In this document: one piece after another, positions 47,162 to 55,924 of the stretch
Numbering within the stretch: the first letter of the stretch is position 1
How the letters are laid out: the number at the start of each line of letters is the position of its first letter
Assembly: GCA_030653975.1 (NCBI GenBank)
Contig: JAURYH010000040.1
Location: forward strand, 28,955 to 92,954
Source: Hydrogenophaga sp.
Lineage (GTDB): Bacteria > Pseudomonadota > Gammaproteobacteria > Burkholderiales > Burkholderiaceae_C
Reading direction: 5' to 3'
DNA length: 64,000 nucleotides
Notes under the pieces: generated by a model
Told to the model about the DNA's origin: nothing
The model's input: only the letters and a program-made list of their open reading frames with translations
Database searches by the model: none
Position numbers and translations under genes: made by a program

Positions 47162-47201
47162 AAAAAGCCCGCCAGCCGTGTTGCCACGGTGGCGGGCTTT
47201 T
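47162..47201. terminator. Bidirectional Rho-independent terminator
   Basis: AAAAAGCCCGCCA pairs with TGGCGGGCTTTT around a 15-base loop. A and T runs on both sides serve the hemerythrin gene and the OmpA-type gene. Confidence 0.9.
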
Positions 47202-47219
47202 GTTCGCCTGGAACAGGGC

Positions 47220-48353
47220 TCAGCGGGTGCCGGTGACTTCCACCTCGACGCGGCGATCGGGCTGCAGGCAGTTGATCAGCGCGCTGCGCGCCAGGTTGTC
47301 CGAACAATCGCCCGCCGCGGTCACGGGCTGGGTTTCGCTCTTGCCGACGGCGCTGATGCGGGTCGGGTCGATGTTGCCGCTGGTCACGAGGTAGTTCTTG
47401 ACGGATTCGGCGCGCTCTTCGGACAGCGTCTGGTTGTATGCCGTGGAGCCCAGGCGGTCGGTGTGGCCTTCGACGCGGATCGACTCGTAGCGGGTGCCGC
47501 TGAGCTGGCTGCTGAACTTGTCGAGTTCGACCCGGCCTTCGGGGCGCACGGTGGACTTGTCAAAGCCGAACAGCGTGTCGGCGGAAAAGCTCACGCGCTG
47601 GGGCACGGGCGCCATCACCACCGGTGCAGGCATCGGTGCCACGGCGACGGGCGCCGGCATCGGGGCAGGTGCCACGTAGACCGGCGCAGCCGCCACACGC
47701 ACTGGCGCACGGCCGAACGGGAACACCAGGCTGACCGAGGCAACGTCGACGTTGGCGCGGCCCCCGGTGGCGTTCTTGATGCGGTAGCGCTCCACCTCGC
47801 CGCGGATCCACAACGCCGATGTCATCTCGTATTGCACGCCGAGACCCACCTTGACGTTGGTGGCGCGATGTTTGCTGCTCGACGATATGCCGGCGCCAGC
47901 GCCGGTGCCGCTGAAGCTTTCCTGGGACCAGGCGTGCTGTGCGCCCACTCGGGCCAGCGCGGAGAAGCGTTCGGTCAGTGGCAGGGTACCCACCAGGTCG
48001 AGGTTGATGCCGTGCACCCGGGTCTCGCCGGACAGCGTGCCGCGGGGCGCGGTGCGGGTGGTGAAGCTGGTCTTGCCGAGGTCGAAATAGCCGCCCTCGA
48101 CGGCGATGTTGCGGTTGATCTGGTAGCCGCCAAAGACCTTGAAGGCGGTGTCCTTGTTGTCGCTGTCGCTGCCGATGGTGTTGACACCGGGCAGCAGGAT
48201 GCCGGTGGTGCGGGCGGGATCCATCTCGGTGCGTGACTGGCCGACCGAGCCACCGCCGTAGAAATGGCTCGTGTCCTGCGCGTACGCAGATGACGCCAGG
48301 AAAGTGGCCATGCCGGCGACGCCGAGCAGGTGGAGAACAGTCAGTTGTTTCAT
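47220..48353 (-). CDS. OmpA family outer-membrane protein
   Basis: A 377-residue protein: Sec signal (1-26, ending SSAYAQ), an eight-strand beta-barrel domain (about 27-215) with an aromatic-ended strand pattern, a proline/alanine linker (VAPAPMPAPVAVAPMPAPVV, residues about 220-240) and a C-terminal OmpA peptidoglycan-binding domain (about 255-377) with FGFDKSTVRPEG, EGHTDRLGSTAYN and LSEERAESVKNYL. It shares the dyad at 48482-48499 with the divergent Crp gene. Confidence 0.92.
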   Translation of the reverse strand: MKQLTVLHLLGVAGMATFLASSAYAQDTSHFYGGGSVGQSRTEMDPARTTGILLPGVNTIGSDSDNKDTAFKVFGGYQINRNIAVEGGYFDLGKTSFTTRTAPRGTLSGETRVHGINLDLVGTLPLTERFSALARVGAQHAWSQESFSGTGAGAGISSSSKHRATNVKVGLGVQYEMTSALWIRGEVERYRIKNATGGRANVDVASVSLVFPFGRAPVRVAAAPVYVAPAPMPAPVAVAPMPAPVVMAPVPQRVSFSADTLFGFDKSTVRPEGRVELDKFSSQLSGTRYESIRVEGHTDRLGSTAYNQTLSEERAESVKNYLVTSGNIDPTRISAVGKSETQPVTAAGDCSDNLARSALINCLQPDRRVEVEVTGTR

Positions 48354-48481
48354 GGGGATCTTTCTCGCGTCTGGGACGCATTGCGCGGATTGCACCCCCT
48401 GTTTTTAGGGGATGGCGGAAACAGCGTCCGTACGTTGGCGTACATGTGCCAAACAGCCACACCCCCAGTTCTTTTGCCCCT

Positions 48482-48499
48482 GTGTGCGCTGACAGACAG
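48482..48499. promoter_or_regulatory. Stress dyad g (GTGTGCGC TG ACAGACAG)
   Basis: 15 of 18 bases match the reverse form. It lies between the divergent OmpA gene (137.5 bp) and the second Crp-type gene (129.5 bp). The 266-bp gap holds nothing else. Confidence 0.5.
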
Positions 48500-48619
48500 T
48501 CAGGCGCCCCGCGGGCTCGCACACTGTTTTTCAGTTCGCCAAGGACATGCCGTCCGGAGCGGACTTCATGACGCCGCCCCTCCCGGGAGGCGCTGAGCCA
48601 CCAGGGACACCGCACGCTC

Positions 48620-49321
48620 ATGGCACACGCCGAAAACCTCCTGCTGCAGCAACTGCCGAAAGCCGACCGACGGCATCTGCTGGACCAGTGCGAACCTTTT
48701 GACCTGGAGCTGTCGGCCGAACTCAGCGTGCGCGGTCAGCCGCTGAGCCACGCGCACTTCCCGCTGGAGGGTTTCATCTCGCTGGTGATCGATGTCGACG
48801 ACTACCCGGCGCTGGAAGTGGGCATGGTGGGGCGTGAGTCCATGCTCGGTTCCGAGCTGGTGCTGGGTCTGGCGAAGACGCCCTGGCGGGCGCTGGTCCA
48901 GGGGGCGGGCAGGAGCTGGCGCATCGGCGCTGAAGCCTTGCGCGCGGAGATCGCGAGCAGCCTGCCGTTGCAGGAGGTGATGCAGTCCAGCCTGCTGGTG
49001 CGGCTGCACCAGCAGACGCTGGCTTCCGCCTGCGAGCGTTTTCACGAGATCGGGCCGCGCCTGGCGCGCTGGCTGTTGATGAGCCAGGACCGCGCCCAGG
49101 TGGACAGTTTTCACGTCACGCAGGAGTTCATGGCGCTGATGCTGGGTGTGCGGCGTGTGGGGGTGACGGAGGCGGCCGGGGCGTTCCAGCAGAGTGGTTT
49201 CATCGCCTACCACCGGGGTGAACTGACGGTGCTCAACCGGGCAGGGCTGGAGGCCGAGGCCTGCAGCTGCTACGCCGCCGACAAACAGTTCCATGCGGAA
49301 CTGACGGGACGAAAGCCCTGA
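48620..49321 (+). CDS. Crp/Fnr family regulator, stress-cluster copy 2
   Basis: A 233-residue paralogue of the 45550 regulator. Effector-type domain about 20-130 (LSHAHFPLEGFISLVIDV, GMVGRESMLGSELVLG) and HTH about 165-212 with LGVRRVGVTEAAGAF. The recognition region differs from copy 1 mainly at E/V, so both may bind the same dyad. A dyad lies 129.5 bp upstream, almost the same distance as in copy 1. Confidence 0.87.
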   Translation: MAHAENLLLQQLPKADRRHLLDQCEPFDLELSAELSVRGQPLSHAHFPLEGFISLVIDVDDYPALEVGMVGRESMLGSELVLGLAKTPWRALVQGAGRSWRIGAEALRAEIASSLPLQEVMQSSLLVRLHQQTLASACERFHEIGPRLARWLLMSQDRAQVDSFHVTQEFMALMLGVRRVGVTEAAGAFQQSGFIAYHRGELTVLNRAGLEAEACSCYAADKQFHAELTGRKP

Positions 49322-49385
49322 ACCACGGCACCGGGCTGCTGCCCGGGCCGGTGGTCTGCCGCAGGCGAGCAGCGTGTCGAGCGGG

Positions 49386-49601
49386 TTATTTCAACCAGCT
49401 GTCGTCAGCCCGGTCTTCCCAGTCCTTGAGCTGCTTTTCGGCCTCGTCCTTGGCGATGCCGTAGCGCTCCTGGATCTTGCCAGCCAGCTGGTCGCGGTGA
49501 CCGGCCACGACCTGCAGGTCGTCGTCGGTCAGCTTGCCCCATTGCTGCTGGGCCTTGCCGGTGAGTTGTTTCCAGTTGCCTTGAATGGTGTCCCAGTTCA
49601 T
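49386..49601 (-). CDS. CsbD family stress protein
   Basis: A 71-residue CsbD protein (MNWDTIQGNWKQLTGKAQQQ start, WGKLTDDDLQVVAGHRDQL middle, YGIAKDEAEKQL end). CsbD proteins (YjbJ in E. coli) are abundant, largely disordered general-stress proteins of unknown activity. GGAGGACACC precedes the ATG. Stress dyad h is centred 83.5 bp upstream. Confidence 0.93.
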   Translation of the reverse strand: MNWDTIQGNWKQLTGKAQQQWGKLTDDDLQVVAGHRDQLAGKIQERYGIAKDEAEKQLKDWEDRADDSWLK

Positions 49602-49675
49602 GCGGTGTCCTCCGTTGGCGGGTGAACAGGAACGTTCACCACAGTTCCCTTTTTAGGTCGGGCAGGGGTCAGCGT

Positions 49676-49693
49676 CTGTGCGCTGGCGAACGG
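49676..49693. promoter_or_regulatory. Stress dyad h (CTGTGCGC TG GCGAACGG)
   Basis: 16 of 18 bases match the reverse form. Centred 83.5 bp upstream of the csbD-type gene, minus strand. Confidence 0.6.
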
Positions 49694-49728
49694 TTCTGGA
49701 TTCGCCAGCAGCAGACCGGGCAAGGGGC

Positions 49729-50865
49729 TCACAGCACCAGCCGCTGCGCGTAGCCCGTCATCTCCAGATAACCGCGACCGACGTGGTTGCCGTTGCTGTC
49801 GAACAGGTCGGACAGGCCTTCCCAGTAGACCGTGCCGGTGCTGGCCCGGCTGTCGAGTTCCTGCGGGTCGATCACGGCCTTGACGGTGTAGAAGTCCGCG
49901 GGCGTGCGGACCATCCATTCGACGGGATAGCGCGCGCGGGTGCGCGGGCTGGTCCAGAAACGTTGCGGCACCCAGTCCACCTCGCCGGGCCGGAAGCGGT
50001 AGATGTCGGTGGGGCTCTGCGCACTGCCCGCGGCGCGGAACGAACCACCGGCCCAGACCTTGCTGCCGTCTTTGCGGCGCAGCTGGAAAGCGGTGACGCA
50101 GTGGCCGTCGAACAGGTTCATGCCGATCCAGTCCCAGCCCACGGCCTCGGGGTGCAGCAGGGCTTCGCTCCACTCGTGGTCGAGCCAGGCCTTGCCCGCG
50201 GTGACTGCGAAAGTCTGGCCCTGAAAGCCGAGCGTGCCGCGCACATCCAGCTGGGGATGGCTGACGTAGAAGCTGGACTGCACCGGGTCGGGGCCCTTGC
50301 GCGAAAAGCCCCGCTCGCCCTGCAGCAGGATGGCCTGGGTGGGCGTGGCGTCGATCGCGATGCGCAGTGTCTCGCCGCTCACCCGGGTGGTGATGACGCC
50401 GTCGGGCCGGCGCTGGATGAACCAGTCGCCCAGCGCCACATGGGTGTCGGCCTCCAGCGCGTACACGCCGCGCCCGGTGGCAGCGGGCGGCTCGCCGTTC
50501 CAGCGCGCGATGCGCTCGTCGTGCCAGAGCCGCTGGCCTTGCACGTCGGTGATGGCGGCGTGGGCAAACACGAGCTGCTTGGCCGCCAGCCGGCTCTGGA
50601 GGGCCTGCGTGCCATCGACGCGGCTGCGGAAGAAAGTGACCTGGAAACCGAAGGCGCGGCCCTGCGCGTCCTGCGCGTGGCCGGTGAGGTACCACCACTC
50701 GGTGCGTGTTTGGTTGTGTGTGCCGTGGTCGCGTGGGAACACCAGCTCGCGCGGCACGAGAACGCCCGGGGTCTCGCGGGCTTGCGCGTGCAAGCGGGGC
50801 AGGGCGAGGCTGGCCGCGGTGCCGAGCAGCAGCGTGCGGCGATTCGGGTGTTCGGTGGGTTTCAC
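49729..50865 (-). CDS. AttH/CrtC-like lipocalin-fold protein with Tat signal
   Basis: A 378-residue protein related to AttH and carotenoid 1,2-hydratase (RTEWWYLTGHAQD, FGFQVTFFRSRVD, WLDHEWSEALLHPEAVGWDW and GRGYLEMTGY). An N-terminal twin-arginine signal (NRRTLLLGTAASLALPRLHAQA, residues 8-29) predicts export. GTG 50865 overlaps the permease stop (GTGA). AttH proteins accompany AttEFG-type ABC transporters; a carotenoid role is unlikely here. Confidence 0.88.
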   Translation of the reverse strand: MKPTEHPNRRTLLLGTAASLALPRLHAQARETPGVLVPRELVFPRDHGTHNQTRTEWWYLTGHAQDAQGRAFGFQVTFFRSRVDGTQALQSRLAAKQLVFAHAAITDVQGQRLWHDERIARWNGEPPAATGRGVYALEADTHVALGDWFIQRRPDGVITTRVSGETLRIAIDATPTQAILLQGERGFSRKGPDPVQSSFYVSHPQLDVRGTLGFQGQTFAVTAGKAWLDHEWSEALLHPEAVGWDWIGMNLFDGHCVTAFQLRRKDGSKVWAGGSFRAAGSAQSPTDIYRFRPGEVDWVPQRFWTSPRTRARYPVEWMVRTPADFYTVKAVIDPQELDSRASTGTVYWEGLSDLFDSNGNHVGRGYLEMTGYAQRLVL

Positions 50866-53441
50866 CAGTCCTCCTTCACGGCCTGCACGGCGTCGCGGCC
50901 GGCGGCGGCGCGCCCGGCCAGCCAGGCGGTGGCGGTGCCGGCGATCACCACCGCCACGCACAGCGCCAGCAGCCGCCCCCAGGGCAGCACCAGGTCCATG
51001 GTCCAGTGGAAACTCTGCGGGTTGACCACGTGCACCAGCACCAGGCTCACGCCCAGGCCCAGCGCCAGCCCGGCGAGCGCGCCAAGCACCGTCCAGGCCA
51101 GGCCTTCGAGCGCGACCACGCCAAGAATCTGCCGCCGCGTCAGGCCCAGGTGCGCCAGCAGGCCAAACTCCTTGCGCCGCGCCAGCACCTGCGCGCTGAA
51201 GCTGGCCGCGACACCGAACAGGCCGATGCCAATGGCCACCGCCTGCAGCCAGTAGGTGACGGCGAAACTGCGGTCGAAGATGCGCAGCGAGGTGGCGCGG
51301 ATCTGCCCGGCCGACGCGAACTCGATCAGGCTCTCGGCGCCCTGGTCCGCGGCCAGCGCGCGGATGGATGCGCGCACCGCGTCTTCGTCGGCGCCGGGTG
51401 CGAGGTGCAGCGCGAGGTCGTTCACGCGCGCGTCGCCCGAAAGGCGCACGAAATCGGCACGGTCCATCACCACGCTGCCGTGCTGGCGCGCGTAGTCGCG
51501 CCAGACGCCGGCGACGAAGAAGCGCGTGTGGCCACCGGCCGGAAAGGCCTGCGCCAGGGCCGGCAGCCAGCCGCCGGGCACCGCACCGTGCAGGTCCAGC
51601 ATGGCCTCGCTCACGTACACCGCCACCACGGGCTCGTTCGCCGTGGCCGGCGGCAGCGGCACCGGCAAACCGACCAGGGGCAGGCGCTGACCGGCCGATT
51701 CCCCTTCGTTCATGTCCAGTGGACGCGCCAGCAGGGTCACGGCGGGCAGCGTGGCACTGAGCTGCAGCGAGGTGGCGCGCAACGGGTCCACCCGCGCCAC
51801 GCCCGGCAGGGCCGCAACGGCCAGCACGAAATCGGGCGGCAGGCTGTTGCCGTCGCCCGGGCCGCTGCCGCCGGAGCGCACATAGAGCTGCGCCGGCAAC
51901 ACACCGTCGAGCCACTGCGTGACCGAGTCGCGAAAACTCGCCACCATCACCGTGAGCGCGACCGAGAGCGCCAGGCTCGCGACCACGCCGCTGGTGGCCA
52001 CGGCGGCGGTCTCGCGCAGGCGGCGCGAGCGTTCCACCGCCAGCAGCGGCAGCGCGTGGCGCTCCACCAGCGGCGCGAGAAAGTGCAGCAGCGCGCCCAC
52101 CGCCAGCGGCAGCGCGGCGATACCGCCCACCAGCAGCAGGCCGACCGCCACATAGGCCGCCAGCGGGATGCCGCCCACCGGCGGTGCCCAGGCCAGCGCA
52201 ACAGCCAGCGCCATGAGCGCCAGCGCCCAGCCGTGGTGCCGCGTGGCGCTGTGCCCGCTGCCCAGGCCTTTGAGCGCCAGCGCCGGGGCGATGGTGGCGG
52301 TCGCGCGCGCGGGCCACCAGCCGCCCGCCAGCGCGGCGGCCACACCGAGCGCGCCGTACAGCCCCGCGGCCGCGGCGCTCCATTGCAGCGGCGGCGCGGC
52401 GCCCGAAAAATAACCACCGCCCAGATCACCGCCGAGCACGCGCAGCGCCAGCGCGGCCAGCGCCGTGCCCAGCGCAATGCCGAGCGCGCTGCCGACCACG
52501 CCCAGCAGGGCCGATTCGGCCAGCACCAGGCGCAGCCGCTCCGGCGCCGACAGACCGAGCACGCCCAGCAGCGCGAACTGCTGCTGGCGCCGCGCCACCG
52601 AGAGCGAGAGCATGGAGAACACCAAAAAGGCCCCGGTGAAAAGCGCCACCAGGGACAGCACCGTGAGGTTCACGCGGTAGGCGCGCGACAGGTTGCTGGC
52701 GCGTTCACCCGCCTGTTCGGGGCGTTGCGCGATCACGCTGGGTGGCAGCGCGAGCGTGACCAGCACCGCATCGGGCTGGGCGCCCGGCGCCAGGCGCAGG
52801 TCGATGCGGCTGAGTGCGCCCACGCGGTCCGTCAGTTCCTGCGCGGCGGCCACGTCCATCACCAGCAGCGGCGCGCCCGGGGCGTTCACCGTGCCGGCCA
52901 CGCGCACGGTTTGCAGGCGCAGGCCGGTCTGCACCTGCAGCCGGTCGAGCGTCGCGCCTTCCCGGGCCAGCGCTTCGCGCGCGGCGGGGTTGAGGAACAC
53001 CGCGTCGGGGGCAAAGATGTCCAGCCGCCGGGCTGCGCTCCCGTCGTCGGGGCGCTGCGTCACCGGCATCAGCGCGGGTGAGATGCGGGCCACCACCAGC
53101 GCGTCAACGCCGACGATCTTCACCGGCAGCTTGCGGTCACCGGGCAGCAGCACGGCGGTGGGCCACTCCAGCACCGGGCTGGCCAGCGCCACATCGGGGT
53201 GCGCGGCCACGCGCGCCAGCAGCGCGTCGTCCAGCGCGCCCTGGCGTGCGCGCAGTTCCAGGTCGGGCTGGCCGTTGACGGCGCTCACCGCGCTGGAAAA
53301 CTCGGCCAGCGCCGAGGCGTTGATCAGCTGCACCGCAAACGCCAGTGCCACGCCCAGCATCACCGCCACCACGGCCGAGGCGGTGCGCCAGGGGTGGTGG
53401 CGCAGTTCTTGCAACGAGAAAGTGGTCAGCAGCGCACGCAT
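50862..53441 (-). CDS. FtsX-like ABC permease (AttFG-like), no adjacent ATPase
   Basis: An 859-residue permease: first helix about 17-38, large periplasmic domain to about 260, helices about 265-460 including a central membrane bundle, a second periplasmic domain about 500-715 and helices about 730-845. FALLGVLGLSAPERLRLVLAE and FGLLAHLGLTRRQILGVV are the coupling loops to an ATPase. Such permeases normally follow a LolD-like ATPase gene; none is present upstream, where a divergent gene begins. ATG 53441 (MRALLTTFSL) is chosen over the open frame to 53531. Confidence 0.88.
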   Translation of the reverse strand: MRALLTTFSLQELRHHPWRTASAVVAVMLGVALAFAVQLINASALAEFSSAVSAVNGQPDLELRARQGALDDALLARVAAHPDVALASPVLEWPTAVLLPGDRKLPVKIVGVDALVVARISPALMPVTQRPDDGSAARRLDIFAPDAVFLNPAAREALAREGATLDRLQVQTGLRLQTVRVAGTVNAPGAPLLVMDVAAAQELTDRVGALSRIDLRLAPGAQPDAVLVTLALPPSVIAQRPEQAGERASNLSRAYRVNLTVLSLVALFTGAFLVFSMLSLSVARRQQQFALLGVLGLSAPERLRLVLAESALLGVVGSALGIALGTALAALALRVLGGDLGGGYFSGAAPPLQWSAAAAGLYGALGVAAALAGGWWPARATATIAPALALKGLGSGHSATRHHGWALALMALAVALAWAPPVGGIPLAAYVAVGLLLVGGIAALPLAVGALLHFLAPLVERHALPLLAVERSRRLRETAAVATSGVVASLALSVALTVMVASFRDSVTQWLDGVLPAQLYVRSGGSGPGDGNSLPPDFVLAVAALPGVARVDPLRATSLQLSATLPAVTLLARPLDMNEGESAGQRLPLVGLPVPLPPATANEPVVAVYVSEAMLDLHGAVPGGWLPALAQAFPAGGHTRFFVAGVWRDYARQHGSVVMDRADFVRLSGDARVNDLALHLAPGADEDAVRASIRALAADQGAESLIEFASAGQIRATSLRIFDRSFAVTYWLQAVAIGIGLFGVAASFSAQVLARRKEFGLLAHLGLTRRQILGVVALEGLAWTVLGALAGLALGLGVSLVLVHVVNPQSFHWTMDLVLPWGRLLALCVAVVIAGTATAWLAGRAAAGRDAVQAVKEDW

Positions 53442-53645
53442 GGGTTTGAGCTTAAGCCCATCCGTGTGACGGGCAGACCCGCAGGGGCAAGCGCAGACTT
53501 CCAAGGTGCGCCAACGCACCGAAGCCTGCACACCGTGCGCGTAAGATTCTTTTCCCTGTCAGCAGGAGAGCTCACCGTTCAGCCAGCGCACAGCGGCGCT
53601 GCCCGTGCTGCACCAGCAGCTCAACCCTTTTTTACGGTGACCCCC

Positions 53646-54527
53646 ATGGTTCGCATTCATCTCGCCATCGACCTGAACTACACGGTCAACCCGCCCACGG
53701 CGGACTTCATCTTCAACATCCAGGCGGCGCTCTCGCCGCAACAGATCGTGGTCTGGGAAGAGCTGCAGGTCAGCCAGCCCGTGCCGCTGGTCATGCACAC
53801 CGACGCCGCCACGCGCAACCGCACCCTGCGCCTGACCGCCGGCGCGGGCCCGCTGCAGGTGCGTTACCGGGCCACGCTGGACATCCGGCACCACGTGGCC
53901 GCGCCCGAGACGGTGTTCGAGACCCCGGTGGCCCAGCTGCCGACCGACGCGCTGCTCTACATCTACCCCAGCCGCTACTGCCAGTCGGACTGCGTCACCG
54001 CGCTGGCCAACTCGCTGTTCGGGCAGATGCCGCAGGGTTATGGCCGCGTGCTGGCGATCAAGGACTGGGTGCAGAGCCAGGTCACGTTCCAGTCCAACAC
54101 CAGCAACTCCATGACCTCGGCGCTGGACACCCTGAACGACCACAAGGGCGTCTGCCGTGATTTCGCCCACCTCATGATCACGATGTGCCGCGCGCTCAAC
54201 ATCCCGGCGCGTTTCACCACGGCGATCGACTTCGGCGCCGATCCGGCCCTGGGGCCGACCGATTTCCACGCCTACGTCGAGGTCTATCTCGGCCACCGCT
54301 GGTACCTGTTCGACCCTTCCGGCACCGCGATTCCGATGGGCTTCGTGCGCATCGGCACCGGCCGCGATGCCGCCGACGCCTCGTTCGCGACCATCTTTGG
54401 CGGTGTGCAGGCACAAGCCCCGGTCATCGACATCTCGGCCCAGGTGAACCCGCAGAACGGCTGGCAGATGCCGGTGCACCGCACCGAGGCGCTGTCCACC
54501 GACAGCGGCTGGCACACCGGCTTCTGA
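53646..54527 (+). CDS. Transglutaminase-like cysteine protease family protein
   Basis: A 293-residue cytosolic protein. N-terminal beta domain (1-100), then a transglutaminase core with catalytic cysteine in HKGVCRDFAHLMITMCRAL (around 168), histidine in FHAYVEVYLGHRWYLFD (around 206) and aspartate in FDPSG. Related proteins are often annotated as transglutaminase or bacterial cysteine protease and occur near amide-bond chemistry or circular proteins. No partner is evident. A partial half-site (CAGCGCACAG) occurs about 65 bp upstream. Confidence 0.85.
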   Translation: MVRIHLAIDLNYTVNPPTADFIFNIQAALSPQQIVVWEELQVSQPVPLVMHTDAATRNRTLRLTAGAGPLQVRYRATLDIRHHVAAPETVFETPVAQLPTDALLYIYPSRYCQSDCVTALANSLFGQMPQGYGRVLAIKDWVQSQVTFQSNTSNSMTSALDTLNDHKGVCRDFAHLMITMCRALNIPARFTTAIDFGADPALGPTDFHAYVEVYLGHRWYLFDPSGTAIPMGFVRIGTGRDAADASFATIFGGVQAQAPVIDISAQVNPQNGWQMPVHRTEALSTDSGWHTGF

Positions 54528-54640
54528 GCCCCCCCGGGGCTGGCGGTCCGGCGCGGTCAACCCGCCCGTCTGCCGGCGCCAGGTCCGGGCCGCGCCTGTG
54601 GCCTAATAAGGGGTTTTCAACTTTTCTCTCTGGAACCGTC

Positions 54641-54811
54641 ATGGGCAACAAAATCGTCACCGAAGCCGACCGCAAAGCCACTCCCCGTCCCACCCCCGTC
54701 CCCGGCATGACCCTGGTCAGCCCCGGCCGTGGCCAGCGCGTGAGCCTGGAGCGTGGCGTGGCCACCCGCTCGAAGAAGAACCCCGGCAAGCGTTCCAACA
54801 AGGGCGGCTGA
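54641..54811 (+). CDS. Small basic hypothetical protein
   Basis: A 56-residue, lysine/arginine/proline-rich protein beginning MGNKIVTEADRKAT and ending SKKNPGKRSNKGG. Unrecognised; the charge suggests nucleic-acid binding. A terminator follows 35 bp after the stop, which supports a real transcription unit. Confidence 0.6.
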   Translation: MGNKIVTEADRKATPRPTPVPGMTLVSPGRGQRVSLERGVATRSKKNPGKRSNKGG

Positions 54812-54846
54812 CCGGCTGTTCCGCTGGCCATCGAGGCCAGCACACG

Positions 54847-54877
54847 AAAAAGGCCCGTTGCGGGCCTTTTTTGTTTT
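54847..54877. terminator. Bidirectional Rho-independent terminator
   Basis: AAAAAGGCCCG and CGGGCCTTTTTT form a tight stem with a TTG loop, between the small basic gene (plus) and the methyltransferase (minus). Confidence 0.9.
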
Positions 54878-54895
54878 CCGGCGGCGACCTCGGGC

Positions 54896-55558
54896 TCAGC
54901 GCCCGAACGTGAGGAAGCGGCCCTTGTAGGCCTCGCCGCCCTCCAGTGTCTTGTCGGCCGTGCGCATGGTCAGGCGGTAGCCCAGCGCCGCCATCTCGCG
55001 GCAGAAGGCGCTGCGGTTGCTGCGGTCCGGGTCCACGATGATGATCTCGGCGTGCAGCGTCGCGTGCTGGTCGATGAAACGCGCGAGCTGGGCCGGCTGC
55101 TGGCGTTCGTAGAGCACGTCGCTGCCGATGATGAGGTCAAAACGCCCCAAGCCGCTGGCGCCGCTGGCGTCGTCGAGCGCCCAGTTGCCGGGCCGGTAGG
55201 GCAGCGGGCCCAGGCCGTTGGCGAGCAGGTTTTCCTTCAGGAAGACCTCGGTCAGCGGGTGCCAGTCGGTCACGGTCACATCGCCCGCCCGGCGGTGGAT
55301 CACCAGGCTGGCCAGCGCCAGGCCGGCGCCAATTTCCAGGATGCGTTTGCCTTCGATGGCGTGGCTGCTCATGGCCAGCGCGAGCACGCGCGCGGAGGGC
55401 CAGACCTGGCCAAACAGCGGCCAGCCCGAAGCGCCCATGCCCGCGCCTTCGGCGCAGCCTTGCGGGTCAGCGTATTGCTGGTTGTCGAGCAGGGAGCGGA
55501 CGGCGTAATCCAGGCCGCCAATGTGGACGGTCTGTTGACGGACCTCGTAGCCGGGCAT
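54896..55558 (-). CDS. Class I SAM-dependent methyltransferase (METTL21-like)
   Basis: A 220-residue methyltransferase. Motif I ILEIGAGLALASL (around 72), VTVTDWHPLTEVFLKENL, and DLIIGSDVLYERQQP (around 145), the last characteristic of the METTL21/lysine methyltransferase group and its bacterial relatives. A protein or small-molecule substrate cannot be told apart. ATG 55558 is weakly supported by AAAAGAACCCC upstream. Confidence 0.85.
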   Translation of the reverse strand: MPGYEVRQQTVHIGGLDYAVRSLLDNQQYADPQGCAEGAGMGASGWPLFGQVWPSARVLALAMSSHAIEGKRILEIGAGLALASLVIHRRAGDVTVTDWHPLTEVFLKENLLANGLGPLPYRPGNWALDDASGASGLGRFDLIIGSDVLYERQQPAQLARFIDQHATLHAEIIIVDPDRSNRSAFCREMAALGYRLTMRTADKTLEGGEAYKGRFLTFGR

Positions 55559-55740
55559 GTGGGGTTCTTTTCATGGTGCGTGGGCGTGTGAAACGGTTCT
55601 GGTCGAACGGGCACAGCGCTTCCATGGGCACCATGGGCAGGGGCATGCGGGGCCGAGGAGGCAATCTCGCGGGTGGGCCGCAGTGATTGCGGTCCTGATT
55701 CAAGGTAACACACAAGCACATTCCGGGCGGGGGTGAGGTC

Positions 55741-55746
55741 TACAAT
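55741..55746 (+). promoter_or_regulatory. Probable -10 element of the thiBPQ promoter
   Basis: TACAAT lies 9 bp before the riboswitch aptamer. No clear -35 hexamer at 17 bp was found. Confidence 0.4.
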
Positions 55747-55754
55747 CCGCAGCT

Positions 55755-55850
55755 TCACCGGGGGTGCCGGGCGCGCAACGAAGCGGGCAGCGGCTGAGAA
55801 ATACCCCTCTCACCTGATCTGGGTTGTGCCAGCGTAGGGAGCGTGAGCAG
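55755..55850 (+). ncRNA. TPP riboswitch (THI element)
   Basis: The thi-box core is complete: GGGGTGCC, then GGCTGAGAAATACCC, ACCTGATCTGGGTTGTGCC and AGCGTAGGGA. It precedes thiB by about 75 bp and should repress the thiamine transporter when thiamine diphosphate is plentiful. Confidence 0.95.
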
Positions 55851-55924
55851 CCGGCCGCCGATGGATGCGAGCCGTCCCTGTCAGACGCTGCCCGTGGCGG
55901 TTTTTTTCGACAAGGCGGTTTCCC

